Source of the DNA: Nocardiopsis sp. FIRDI 009
GTDB taxonomy: Bacteria > Actinomycetota > Actinomycetes > Streptosporangiales > Streptosporangiaceae
NCBI RefSeq assembly: GCF_003386285.1
Contig: NZ_QPNC01000029.1
Span: 43,693-107,692, forward strand
Reading direction: 5' to 3'
DNA: 64,000 nucleotides
Below, piece by piece: positions 16,737 to 25,128 of the stretch. The stretch's first letter is position 1. The number at the start of each line of letters is the position of its first letter. A model generated the notes under the pieces. The model did no database searches. It was not told where the DNA came from and saw only the letters and a list, made by a program, of their open reading frames with translations. The position numbers and the translations under genes are program-made.

Positions 16737-17996
16737 ATGGAACGCCTCGCGAACGCCACCGTCCCCCCGCGCCCCTGGCCGCTGCGGGCCGCGAGCCCGA
16801 CGCGGGCCGCGGGCACCGGCGGTGAACGCTGGTCGAACGCCCCCTTCGCCTGGCTGGACGGTGCGGCACGGCGCAGGGCCGAGGCGGGTCTGACCCGGCG
16901 CACCGTGCCCCGGACCGCCTGCGACGACCGCCTCGACCTGGCCGGCAACGACTACCTCGGGCTGATGCTGCACCCGAAGGTGGTGGGGGCCGCCGCCGAG
17001 GCCGCCCACGTGTGGGGGGCCGGGGCGGGCGGTTCGCGCCTGGTCACCGGGGACACCGAGCTCCACGGGGAACTGGAGCGCGAGCTCGCCGACTTCTACG
17101 GCGCGGAGGCCGCCCTCGTCTTCTCCTCCGGCTACGCGGCCAACCTCGCCATGGTCACCGCGTTGGCCGCCCCCGACCCCGACGGCGACCCCGCCCCCCT
17201 CATCGCGAGCGACCGCCACAACCACGCCTCCCTCATCGACGCCGCCCGCCTGGCCAAGGCCGCCGGGGCACGGGTCGCCCTCTTCGACCACGCCGACCCC
17301 GACAGCGCGGGGAAGGCTCTCGTCGGCTCCCGGGACCGGTCCCTGGTCCTCAGCGACACCGTCTTCTCGGTCGACGGCGACCTCACCGACATCCCCGCCC
17401 TGGCCCGGACGGCCCGGGAGCACGGCGCGGCCCTGCTGCTCGACGACGCGCACGGACTCGGCGTCGTCGGTCCGGGCGGCCGGGGCGCCGCGGCGCTGGC
17501 CGGGCTGTGCGGGGCGGAGGACGTCGTGGTGTCCGTGACGCTGTCCAAGTCCCTCGGTTCCCAGGGGGGCGCGGTGCTGGGGCCGCGCCGGGTGGTGCGG
17601 CACCTGGTGGAGACGGCCCGCACGTTCGTCTTCGACACCGGGCTGGCCCCCGCGGCGGCCGGGGCGGCACTGGCGGCCCTGCGGGTGCTGCGCGAGGAGC
17701 CCGAACGGGCCGACACGGTACGCGCCCGTGCCCTGGGCCTGGCCGAGGGGCTGCGCGCACGGGGGTTGGAGGTCAGCACTCCGGACGCGGCGGTGGTGTC
17801 GGTGATGGCCCCCTCCCCGGAGGAGGCGGTGGCCTGGCGCGGCGCCTGCCTGGAAGCAGGAGTGCGGGTGGGGTGCTTCCGCCCGCCGTCGGTCCCGGAC
17901 GGCCGGTCCCGGCTACGGCTCACCGCGCGGGCCACGCTCACCGAGGCCCAGGTTCGGCACGTCGTGGACGTGATCGCGACGAACCGCCCCGGGTAG
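16737..17996 (+). CDS. bioF: 8-amino-7-oxononanoate synthase
   Basis: PLP-dependent condensation of pimeloyl thioester with L-alanine, giving 7-keto-8-aminopelargonate, the first committed biotin step. The 419-residue protein has LDLAGNDYLGLMLHP, GAGGSRLVTGDTELHGELE, DDAHGLGVVG and the PLP lysine in SVTLSKSLGSQGG (about 266-278). ATG 16737 is chosen with AGAGGAGGA upstream; the start gives about 30 extra residues rich in Pro/Ala, so a later start is possible. Divergent from bioA-bioD, completing the chain up to dethiobiotin. Confidence 0.94.
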   Translation: MERLANATVPPRPWPLRAASPTRAAGTGGERWSNAPFAWLDGAARRRAEAGLTRRTVPRTACDDRLDLAGNDYLGLMLHPKVVGAAAEAAHVWGAGAGGSRLVTGDTELHGELERELADFYGAEAALVFSSGYAANLAMVTALAAPDPDGDPAPLIASDRHNHASLIDAARLAKAAGARVALFDHADPDSAGKALVGSRDRSLVLSDTVFSVDGDLTDIPALARTAREHGAALLLDDAHGLGVVGPGGRGAAALAGLCGAEDVVVSVTLSKSLGSQGGAVLGPRRVVRHLVETARTFVFDTGLAPAAAGAALAALRVLREEPERADTVRARALGLAEGLRARGLEVSTPDAAVVSVMAPSPEEAVAWRGACLEAGVRVGCFRPPSVPDGRSRLRLTARATLTEAQVRHVVDVIATNRPG

Positions 17997-18044
17997 TCTG
18001 ACGCTTGCACAGGACCCGTCCGGACGTGGGAGGCGGAAGCGGCA

Positions 18045-19361
18045 GTGTCAGCCCCCGATGACCAACCGTCGACCCCCGAGCACCGCGAACCCGACAGCGA
18101 GACGTCCACCCCCTCCACCGAACCGGAGGGGCCCGCCGGAGACGCCGGGCCCCGGCCGCGCGGCGGCAGACGCCGGCGGCGTGCCCGCGTCATCCTCGTC
18201 ACCGCCGCCGTCCTGGTCGTGGCGCTGGTGGTCACCCTGGTGGTGCCCGCCGGCCGGAGCGGCCTCCTCCAACTCTGGTGCCGGGCCACCGGTGGTGTCT
18301 GCCCCGCCGAGGAGCTGCCGCCGATCACCGAGGACGAGGAGGACGACTGGCGCGTCCGGATGGAGCCCCGCGAGGCCGCCCTGTGGGGGAACTACGTCGC
18401 GCTGGGCGACTCCTACTCCTCGGGCGACGGCGCGGGCGACTACGACCCGGTCACCGCCGAGCCCGGCGGCTGCTGGCGTTCCGAGCACGCCTACCCCCGG
18501 GTCATCGCGGAGGAGTTCTCCTTCACCGGAGCGCTCGCCTTCTACGCGTGCAGCAGCCACAAGGGGGCGGACATGCTCGCCGAGATCGGCACACCGGAGT
18601 CGCAGATCGAACGGGTCACCGAGCACACGTCCCTGGTCACCCTCGGCATCGGCGGCAACGACCTGGGGTTCATCCCCGTCCTGCGCACCTGTATCGTGCG
18701 CATGCCGCTCCTGGAGAACGGGGTGTGCACCGCCCAGGAGGAGGAGATCCTCGAACGGATGGACCGGTTCGAGGAGACCCTGACCGAGATCCTGGGTGAG
18801 ATCCGCGACCGCGCCCCCGACGCCAGGATCCTCGTCCTCGGCTACCCGCGGCTGTTCCCGGAGGAACCGCCGGGCATGTACTACACGCTGACCACGAGTG
18901 ACCAGATCTGGCTGAACTCGGTGGGAGAGCGGTTCAACGAACGCATCCGCGACGTCGTCTACCGCGTCGACGGCCAGATCTACGGCAGCCGGGACGTGGG
19001 CAGTGTCGAGTACGTCAACGTCTTCTCCGCGCTGGCGGGGTTCGAGGTCAGTGCCGAGGACGCGTGGCTGAACGGCATCGTCCTCGGCCGCCTCGGCGAG
19101 GGGATGCGGGTGGACCGGGCGAGCTTCCACCCCACCGCCCAGGGGCAGATGTCCATCGCCGAGCGTGTGCGCCGCCAGATCGAGGAGGGGCCCGAGCGGA
19201 CGCTGTACGTGGCCCGGGAGACCCTGGACAACGTCGACAAGGAGCTGCTCGCGTCCGAGCTCGGCGGACCCTTCGTCCGCCCCGGGACCTCGGCCTCCGA
19301 GGCTCCGTCCCCCGAGGGCGACGACGTCGGGGAGGAGACCGAGGCCCCGGCCGGGCGGTAG
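18045..19361 (+). CDS. Membrane-anchored SGNH/GDSL esterase
   Basis: A 438-residue hydrolase. A Pro/Glu/Arg-rich cytoplasmic stretch of about 47 residues precedes one membrane segment (VILVTAAVLVVALVVTLVV). The catalytic domain outside has block I GDSYSSG (about 120), LGIGGNDLGF (block III Asn) and the His in FHPTAQGQ (about 362), as in Streptomyces extracellular SGNH lipases. Cysteines in CWRSEHAYP, YACSSHKG and LRTCIV probably form disulphides. GTG 18045 follows GGGAGGCGG. Substrate probably lipid or acyl ester; not determinable. It lies 48 bp after bioF and may be read through from it. Confidence 0.88.
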   Translation: MSAPDDQPSTPEHREPDSETSTPSTEPEGPAGDAGPRPRGGRRRRRARVILVTAAVLVVALVVTLVVPAGRSGLLQLWCRATGGVCPAEELPPITEDEEDDWRVRMEPREAALWGNYVALGDSYSSGDGAGDYDPVTAEPGGCWRSEHAYPRVIAEEFSFTGALAFYACSSHKGADMLAEIGTPESQIERVTEHTSLVTLGIGGNDLGFIPVLRTCIVRMPLLENGVCTAQEEEILERMDRFEETLTEILGEIRDRAPDARILVLGYPRLFPEEPPGMYYTLTTSDQIWLNSVGERFNERIRDVVYRVDGQIYGSRDVGSVEYVNVFSALAGFEVSAEDAWLNGIVLGRLGEGMRVDRASFHPTAQGQMSIAERVRRQIEEGPERTLYVARETLDNVDKELLASELGGPFVRPGTSASEAPSPEGDDVGEETEAPAGR

Positions 19362-19386
19362 GGCCCCTGTCCGGACCCGCTCGCCG

Positions 19387-20661
19387 CTACGCGCGTGCCT
19401 TGAGTTCGGCGAGCACCTCGCCGAACCGGTCCAGCCCCCAGTTGAGGTCCTCCTCGCTGATCACCAGCGGCGGGGACATCCGCACCGTCGAGCCGTGCGT
19501 GTCCTTGACCAGGACACCGTGCTCGGCCAGGCGCTGGCACAACTCCCTGCCGGTGCCCAGCGCCGGGTCCACGTCCACCCCGGCCCACAGGCCGATGCTG
19601 CGGGCCGAGACCACGCCGTCGCCCACGAACTCCTTCAGCCTCCGGGCGAGCACCTCGCCCAGCCGCCGCGCGTTCTCCAGGTAGGGCCCCTCGGTCAGCA
19701 TCGTGACCACCGTGCGCCCCACGGCCCCGGCGAGCGGGTTGCCGCCGAACGTGCTCCCGTGCTGACCCGGCTGGATGACGCCGAGCACGTCCTCGTCGGC
19801 GACCATGGCCGACACCGGCAGGATGCCGCCGCCCAGCGCCTTGCCGAACAGGTAGGCGTCGGGCACCACACCGCTGTGCTCGCACGCCCGGATGGTCCCG
19901 GTCCGGCCCAGGCCCGCCTGCACCTCGTCGGCGATGAACAGCACGCGGTTGCGGTCACAGATCTCCCGGACGCGGGGCAGGTAGTCCTGCGGCGGGACGA
20001 TCACGCCCGCCTCGCCCTGCACCGGTTCGATCAGCACCGCCGCGGTGGTCTCGTCGATCGCGTCCTCGATCGCCCGCGCGTCCCCGTAGGGCACCGACCG
20101 GAAGCCCGGGGTGTACGGTCCGAAGCCGGTCTTGGCCTCGGGGTCGGAGGAGAAGGAGATGATCGTGGTGGTGCGCCCGTGGAAGTTGGCGCCCGCCACG
20201 ACGATGGTCGCCCGGTTCTCCGGTACGCCCTTGACCTCGTAGGCCCATTTGCGGGCCACCTTGATGCCGGTCTCCACCGCCTCGGCGCCGGTGTTCATCG
20301 GCAGGACCCGCTCCTTGCCGACCATGTCGGCCAGGGCGCTGACCCACGGCCCGAACTGGTCGTTGTAGAAGGCCCGGCTGGTGAGCGTCACCCGGTCCAG
20401 CTGCCGGTGCGCCGCCGCGAGCAGGTCGGGGTTGTGGTGCCCGAAGTTCATGGCCGAGTACCCGGCCAGACAGTCCAGGTACCGGCGTCCCTCCACGTCG
20501 GTCACCCAGGCGCCCCGGCCCTCGGCGATCACGACCGGCAGGGGCGCGTAGTTGTGGGCGGACCGTGTCCGCGCGAGCTCGATGTGCTCCTCACTGGAGA
20601 GTGCCTGTCCGCCGGGGTTTCCGGCGGAGTCCTGCTGACCCAGGTTGCGGGTGTTGCTCAT
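19387..20661 (-). CDS. rocD: Ornithine aminotransferase
   Basis: Class III PLP transaminase converting L-ornithine and 2-oxoglutarate to glutamate semialdehyde and glutamate, in arginine catabolism. The 424-residue protein contains YLDCLAGYSAMNFGHHNPDL, the OAT hallmark MNTGAEAVETGIKVARKW, IADEVQAGLGRTG and the PLP lysine in LFGKALGGG, then GSTFGGNPLA. ATG 20661 has GGAGCGG upstream. It converges with the SGNH gene over only 25 bp. No other arginine-catabolic gene is adjacent, so regulation is likely its own. Confidence 0.93.
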   Translation of the reverse strand: MSNTRNLGQQDSAGNPGGQALSSEEHIELARTRSAHNYAPLPVVIAEGRGAWVTDVEGRRYLDCLAGYSAMNFGHHNPDLLAAAHRQLDRVTLTSRAFYNDQFGPWVSALADMVGKERVLPMNTGAEAVETGIKVARKWAYEVKGVPENRATIVVAGANFHGRTTTIISFSSDPEAKTGFGPYTPGFRSVPYGDARAIEDAIDETTAAVLIEPVQGEAGVIVPPQDYLPRVREICDRNRVLFIADEVQAGLGRTGTIRACEHSGVVPDAYLFGKALGGGILPVSAMVADEDVLGVIQPGQHGSTFGGNPLAGAVGRTVVTMLTEGPYLENARRLGEVLARRLKEFVGDGVVSARSIGLWAGVDVDPALGTGRELCQRLAEHGVLVKDTHGSTVRMSPPLVISEEDLNWGLDRFGEVLAELKARA

Positions 20662-21037
20662 CTAGCCGCTCCGATCACCATTGACCGATGTCAGACAGTA
20701 GATACCCACCAACGGGCCCGGTAGAGCCCGGCGGCGGAGGTCCCCAAGAGTTGAGCAGATGATCCGGTGAGCACACAAGAGGTAAGGCAGATCACAGTGT
20801 CGCGCCCACGCCCGAAACCCGGTCGCGCACCGCACCGCAGGCCCGGTGAACGGGGCCCTCGACGCACGACGTGACCTGCGGGGAGTACCCGGGTGACGCG
20901 CTCCACAGCCCCGACCGCGATCGACCCCCTCCCTGCGGGGTACGGTCGGCTCATCAGCCACCCCGCCGCGGCGGTCGGGACGTCCGCGTGGGCGCCCGGC
21001 CGAGGTCGGCCCGAGATCCGTTCCAGGGAGGTCCGGC
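20662..21037. other. Divergent rocD/acyl-CoA synthetase promoter region
   Basis: No gene is supported in these 376 bp. The half nearest rocD (20690-20800) is AT-richer and probably holds its promoter. I see no diagnostic operator. Confidence 0.4.
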
Positions 21038-22720
21038 GTGCCCACCCCAGCGTCCCCCGACGCCCCCTTCTCCCTCCCCCGCCTCCTCACCGCCGTGACC
21101 GAGGCCGTCCCCGACCGCGTCGCACTCGTCGCCGGTCCCCGACGCCTCACCTACCGGACCCTGCACGACCGCTCCGTCCGGTTGGCGGCGCACCTGGTCG
21201 AAACGGGGGTGCGCCCCGGCGAGCACGTGGCGATCCTGGCGTTCAACCGCGCCGAGTGGGTGGAGTCCTTCATCGGGGTGCTGCGCGCGGGCGCCGTCCC
21301 CGTCAACGTGAACTACCGCTACGTCGCGGGCGAACTGCGGCACGTCCTGTCGGACTCCCACTCGGTCGCGCTGATCGCGGAGGACTCCCTGGCCGCCAAG
21401 GTCACCGCCGTCCGGCCCGACCTGCCGCGCCTGCGCCACGTACTCCTGATCGAGGACGGCGGCGTGCGCGACGCCGACCTGGACGGGACCGACTACGAGC
21501 AGGCCCTGGCCGCCGTCTCCCCGGACCCGGCCCTCCTGCCCGCCACCTCCGGTGACGACCACTACCTCCTCTACACGGGCGGCACGACCGGCTATCCGAA
21601 GGGGGTGCTGTGGCGGCAGGCCGACATCTTCCGCGCGGCCCTGGAACGGCGCGCCCCGGGTGAACCGCGTGCCCGTACCCCCCAGGACGTCGCCGAACGC
21701 GCCGCGCGCTGCTTCCCCCAGCGGATGCTGGTCCTCGGACCGCTGATGCACGCGGCCGGGCAGTGGAACGCCCTGAGCATGATGCTGTGCGGCAAGCGCG
21801 TGGTGCTCTCGACCGACCGCAGTTTCCGTCCGGACCGGATCCTGGAACTGGCGCACCGCGAGGGTGTGCACGTGGTCCAGCTGGTCGGGGACGCCATGGC
21901 GCGACCGCTCGCCCGGCACCTGCTCACCGAGCCCGGTCTGTGCCCCGAGCTGACCTCCGTGCGCTCCGGCGGGACACCGCTCACCCCCACGGTCCGGGCC
22001 CTGTGGCGGGCCTGGCGCGAGGACGTCGCCCTGGCCGACGCCTACGGCGGTTCGGAGACCGGTGTGTGCGGGTCGGCGACCACGCCCGAGGACGAGAGGC
22101 ACGAAGGGGAGGCGGACGGCCGCAGCTTCACCATGGGTGGCAGCATCGCGGTGTTGGACGACTCCCTGCGCCCCCTGCGGCCGGGGTCGACCCGGGTCGG
22201 CCGTATCGCGCGCACCGGCCGCATCCCCCTGGGCTACTACAACGACCCGATCGCGACCGCGCGGACCTTCCCCGTCGACGCCGACGGTCGGCGCTGGGCC
22301 CTGTCGGGCGACTACGGAACCCGGGGGCGGGACGGTTCGGTCATGCTGCTGGGCCGGGGCAGCGTCGTCATCAACACCGCCGGGGAGAAGGTCTACCCCG
22401 AGGAGGTGGAGGCGGTCCTCAAGGCGCACCCGCTGGTGGAGGACGCGATCGTCGTCCCCGCGCCGGACGAGCGGCTCGGCCAGCGGGTGACCGCCCTGGT
22501 CTCCCTGGCGCCCGGGGCCGAACTCGGCGCCGACCAGCTGCGCGCGCACTGCCGGGGGCGCCTGGCCGGGTTCAAGGTCCCGCGCAGCGTGCACGTCGTG
22601 GACAGGGTCCGCCGGACCGCGGTGGGCAAACAGGACTACCGGTGGGCGACCTCCGTGGCGCGGAGGGACACCGGGCCGGAGGGAGCCTCCGGGGCGGCGC
22701 CGGAACACGCCGCCCTCTGA
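21038..22720 (+). CDS. Acyl-CoA synthetase (AMP-binding)
   Basis: A 560-residue adenylate-forming enzyme that activates a carboxylic acid to acyl-AMP then acyl-CoA. The P-loop-like A3 motif is YLLYTGGTTGYPKGVLW, A5 is DAYGGSETG, A7 is LSGDYGTRG, A8 is NTAGEKVYPEEVE, and the adenylation lysine sits in TAVGKQDYRW. NVNYRYVAGEL is typical of FadD-type long- or medium-chain ligases. GTG 21038 follows GGGAGGT. Substrate chain length is unknown and there are no beta-oxidation genes beside it. Confidence 0.9.
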   Translation: MPTPASPDAPFSLPRLLTAVTEAVPDRVALVAGPRRLTYRTLHDRSVRLAAHLVETGVRPGEHVAILAFNRAEWVESFIGVLRAGAVPVNVNYRYVAGELRHVLSDSHSVALIAEDSLAAKVTAVRPDLPRLRHVLLIEDGGVRDADLDGTDYEQALAAVSPDPALLPATSGDDHYLLYTGGTTGYPKGVLWRQADIFRAALERRAPGEPRARTPQDVAERAARCFPQRMLVLGPLMHAAGQWNALSMMLCGKRVVLSTDRSFRPDRILELAHREGVHVVQLVGDAMARPLARHLLTEPGLCPELTSVRSGGTPLTPTVRALWRAWREDVALADAYGGSETGVCGSATTPEDERHEGEADGRSFTMGGSIAVLDDSLRPLRPGSTRVGRIARTGRIPLGYYNDPIATARTFPVDADGRRWALSGDYGTRGRDGSVMLLGRGSVVINTAGEKVYPEEVEAVLKAHPLVEDAIVVPAPDERLGQRVTALVSLAPGAELGADQLRAHCRGRLAGFKVPRSVHVVDRVRRTAVGKQDYRWATSVARRDTGPEGASGAAPEHAAL

Positions 22721-23154
22721 TCCCTCCCTCGCCCCGAGAGGACGTCTCGCGCTTCCCCCGGGTCCAGGGGTCCCGACGTGCCTCGGCACCACCGGGGCGC
22801 GGTGGTGCACACCCCCACGCGACGGAGCACCACATTTCGGCTACCAAGACAATGCCCACGCAACCGGCCGAAACCCGGTTTCAGGTCCGTCGCAAGCGCT
22901 CTGCCCGGCCACCCGCGCCGCTAGACTGACCACACCCGGCCACCCCGAGTACCCCCACACCCGGTTCCGGACCACCCGGTGAACCCTCCCGGGGGATCAG
23001 CGCGTCGGACCGGGCGCGGTCGGGACCAGGACCCCGCGAGACAATCCCTTCACGCCACCTCTCCACCCGGTCGAGGGTGGGTACGGTGACACCACTAGGA
23101 CGGAGGACGGCGCGCCCCCTCCCGGAACATCCGGGCCCGCGCCCCACAACTCAG
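22721..23154. other. Intergenic region with hairpin and possible promoter
   Basis: No gene is seen in 434 bp. A 9-bp hairpin GCACCACCG/CGGTGGTGC at 22786-22808 may end the acyl-CoA synthetase transcript. TAGACT at 22922-22927 looks like a -10 box for the DUF368 gene, without a clear -35 partner. A GTG at 23077 would extend the next protein but has no better support than the ATG at 23155. Confidence 0.4.
22786..22808 (+). terminator. Hairpin after acyl-CoA synthetase gene
   Basis: GCACCACCG and CGGTGGTGC form a perfect 9-bp stem with a five-base loop, 65 bp after the stop codon. No U-tail. Confidence 0.5.
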
Positions 23155-24084
23155 ATGGCCAAGTCAGTAGGCTCCTTCATCTTCAACGCGGTGCGCGGCG
23201 GGGCCGTGGGCACCTCGGAGGCCCTGCCCGGGATCAGCGGCGGCACGGTCGCGCTCATCGTCGGCCTCTACGACGACCTGATCGGCGGCGCCGGCCACCT
23301 GGTCAGCGGCATCAAGCGCTACCTCACCGACGTCCCGCGCGGCCGGGGCCCCGAGCGCGCCCAGGAGCAGTTCCGCCTCGTGAACTGGAGCGTGCTCGTC
23401 CCGGCGCTCGTCGGCATGCCCGTCGCGCTCATCCTGGCGCTGCTGCTCATCGCGCCGCTGGTCGAGGAGCACACCCAGTACGCCCACGCCGTCTTCTTCG
23501 GGCTGGTGCTCGCCTCCCTGTGGGTTCCCTACTCCGGCTCCGGCAAGCCCTGGAAGGCATGGCACTACCTCGTCGCGCTGGTCTTCGCGGTCGCGGCCTT
23601 CTCCCTGACCGGGCTGCCCGGCGCGAACCTGACCGCCAACCCGGTGGTCGTCTTCCTCGTCGCCTCCGTGGCCGTCTGCGCCCTCGTCCTGCCCGGGGTG
23701 TCGGGTTCGTTCATCCTGGTCACGGTCGGCCTGTACGTGCCCACCAAGGACGCGGTGGCCAGCCTCGACCTCGTCTACATCGGGGCCTTCGCCCTGGGCG
23801 CGATCACCGGCCTGTCCCTGTTCGTCAAGCTTCTCCAGTTCCTCCTGGAGAACTACCACCACATCACCCTCGTCGTCCTGACCGGCCTCATGGCCGGATC
23901 GCTGCGCGCCCTGTGGCCGTGGCAGACCGAGGACCGCGAGATCCTCCCCGCCACCGAGATCCCGCTGACCGTGACCCTCATGGCGGTCGGCTTCGTCATC
24001 GTCCTCGCCGCCATCGTCTACGAGCACCGCAAGAAGGTCCGGACGGGGACCACTCACCAGCACCACTCCGCCCCGGTCCACTAG
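23155..24084 (+). CDS. DUF368 membrane protein, undecaprenyl-phosphate translocase candidate
   Basis: A 309-residue polytopic membrane protein of the DUF368 (PopT-type) family, which has been shown in other bacteria to recycle undecaprenyl phosphate across the membrane for cell-wall synthesis. The diagnostic start NAVRGGAVGTSEALPGISGGTVALIVGLYDDLI is followed by a second internally repeated motif LPGVSGSFILVTVGLY, giving the inverted-repeat layout of the family. About eight to nine hydrophobic segments are visible. ATG 23155 aligns with the family but lacks a ribosome binding site; GTG 23077 is an alternative. The C-terminus is short, basic and His-rich. Confidence 0.85.
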   Translation: MAKSVGSFIFNAVRGGAVGTSEALPGISGGTVALIVGLYDDLIGGAGHLVSGIKRYLTDVPRGRGPERAQEQFRLVNWSVLVPALVGMPVALILALLLIAPLVEEHTQYAHAVFFGLVLASLWVPYSGSGKPWKAWHYLVALVFAVAAFSLTGLPGANLTANPVVVFLVASVAVCALVLPGVSGSFILVTVGLYVPTKDAVASLDLVYIGAFALGAITGLSLFVKLLQFLLENYHHITLVVLTGLMAGSLRALWPWQTEDREILPATEIPLTVTLMAVGFVIVLAAIVYEHRKKVRTGTTHQHHSAPVH

Positions 24085-24140
24085 GGTCGTAGGACCACTC
24101 GTAGAACCACGGAACGTCAGGGGCGGCGCCGCCCCGACGG

Positions 24141-24216
24141 CGCGGGGTGCCGGGGAGACTCCCCCGGCTGAGAGCACACCCGTCGAACCTGCCCTAGTTA
24201 GCACTAGCGAAGGGAC
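24141..24216 (+). promoter_or_regulatory. TPP riboswitch (THI box) controlling thiD
   Basis: The conserved THI-box pieces occur in order: GGGGTGCC, GGCTGAGA (24166-24173), ACACCC, GAACCTG (24185-24191), TTAGCACTAGCGAAGGGA. The last block contains GAAGGGA (24209-24215), the only ribosome binding site, five bases before the thiD ATG. Ligand binding should therefore mask translation directly, as known for this class in GC-rich bacteria. Confidence 0.93.
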
Positions 24217-24220
24217 GCCC

Positions 24221-25024
24221 ATGAGCGCGTACAACATCGTGTCCATCGCCGGAAGCGATCCCAGCGGCGGCGCCGGGATCCAGGCCGACCTCAAGGCGTT
24301 CTCCGCGCACGGCACCTACGGGATGACCGTCATCACCGCCCTGACCGCGCAGTCCACCCGGGGGGTGACGGGCGTCCACGGCGTCCCGGTGGACTTCGTG
24401 AACCAGCAGATGGACACGCTCCTCACCGACGCCACCGTCCACGCGGTCAAGGTCGGGATGCTCGCCACCGCCGAGATCACCGAGGCGGTCGCGGACGCGA
24501 TCACCCGCTATGAGCTGCGCAACGTCGTGGTGGACCCGGTGATGGTCGCCAAGAGCGGCGACCGGCTGCTGGAGCCCTCAGCGGTCAAGGCGCTGCGCAC
24601 GCGGCTGCTGCCGCTCGCGGACCTGATCACCCCGAACCTCCCCGAGTCCGCGGACCTGCTCGACGAACCCGAGGCCGCCGACCTGGCGGCGATGCGCGCC
24701 CAGGCCGAGCGGCTGCTGGAGCTGGGACCCCGCCGGGTCCTGCTCAAGGGCGGCCACCTGCCCGGGGAGGAGAGCGTCGACGTCCTCGTCTCCCGGGACT
24801 CCGGTCCCGTCGAGTTCCGGGCCGCCCGGGTGGCCACCCGCAACACGCACGGCACGGGCTGCACCCTGTCCTCGTCGATCGCCGCGCTCCTGCCCCAGCG
24901 CCCCGACGCCGCCACCGCGGTCGCCGACGCCAAGGCGTACCTGACCGAGGCGATCCGGCGCGCCGACGAGATCGACGCGGGCGGCGGCCAGGGGCCGGTG
25001 CACCACTTCCACCCCTGGTGGTAG
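24221..25024 (+). CDS. thiD: Hydroxymethylpyrimidine/phosphomethylpyrimidine kinase
   Basis: Phosphorylates HMP and HMP-P to HMP-PP for thiamine synthesis. The 267-residue ribokinase-fold protein has AGSDPSGGAGIQADLKAF near the N-terminus, the pyrimidine-site TALTAQST, DPVMVAKSGDRLL, ITPNLPESADLL and the ATP/anion-hole motif TRNTHGTGCTLSSSIAALL. Length is standard. The gene starts five bases after the ribosome binding site embedded in a TPP riboswitch, so expression should fall when TPP is abundant. A hairpin follows and the next gene is convergent, so it is expressed as a single gene. Confidence 0.96.
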   Translation: MSAYNIVSIAGSDPSGGAGIQADLKAFSAHGTYGMTVITALTAQSTRGVTGVHGVPVDFVNQQMDTLLTDATVHAVKVGMLATAEITEAVADAITRYELRNVVVDPVMVAKSGDRLLEPSAVKALRTRLLPLADLITPNLPESADLLDEPEAADLAAMRAQAERLLELGPRRVLLKGGHLPGEESVDVLVSRDSGPVEFRAARVATRNTHGTGCTLSSSIAALLPQRPDAATAVADAKAYLTEAIRRADEIDAGGGQGPVHHFHPWW

Positions 25025-25066
25025 GGCGAGCGCCGTCACCTCCGGTGGCGGTCGGTGTGACACACG

Positions 25067-25099
25067 GGAGGGGGACCGCGCCGGGCACGGTCCCCCTCC
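25067..25099. terminator. Terminator between thiD and the alanine symporter gene
   Basis: GGAGGGGGACCG (25067-25078) and CGGTCCCCCTCC (25088-25099) form a perfect 12-bp stem between convergent genes. Confidence 0.85.
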
Positions 25100-25128
25100 T
25101 CGTCCTCGTGCTCCCCCGAGAGTGAGCT

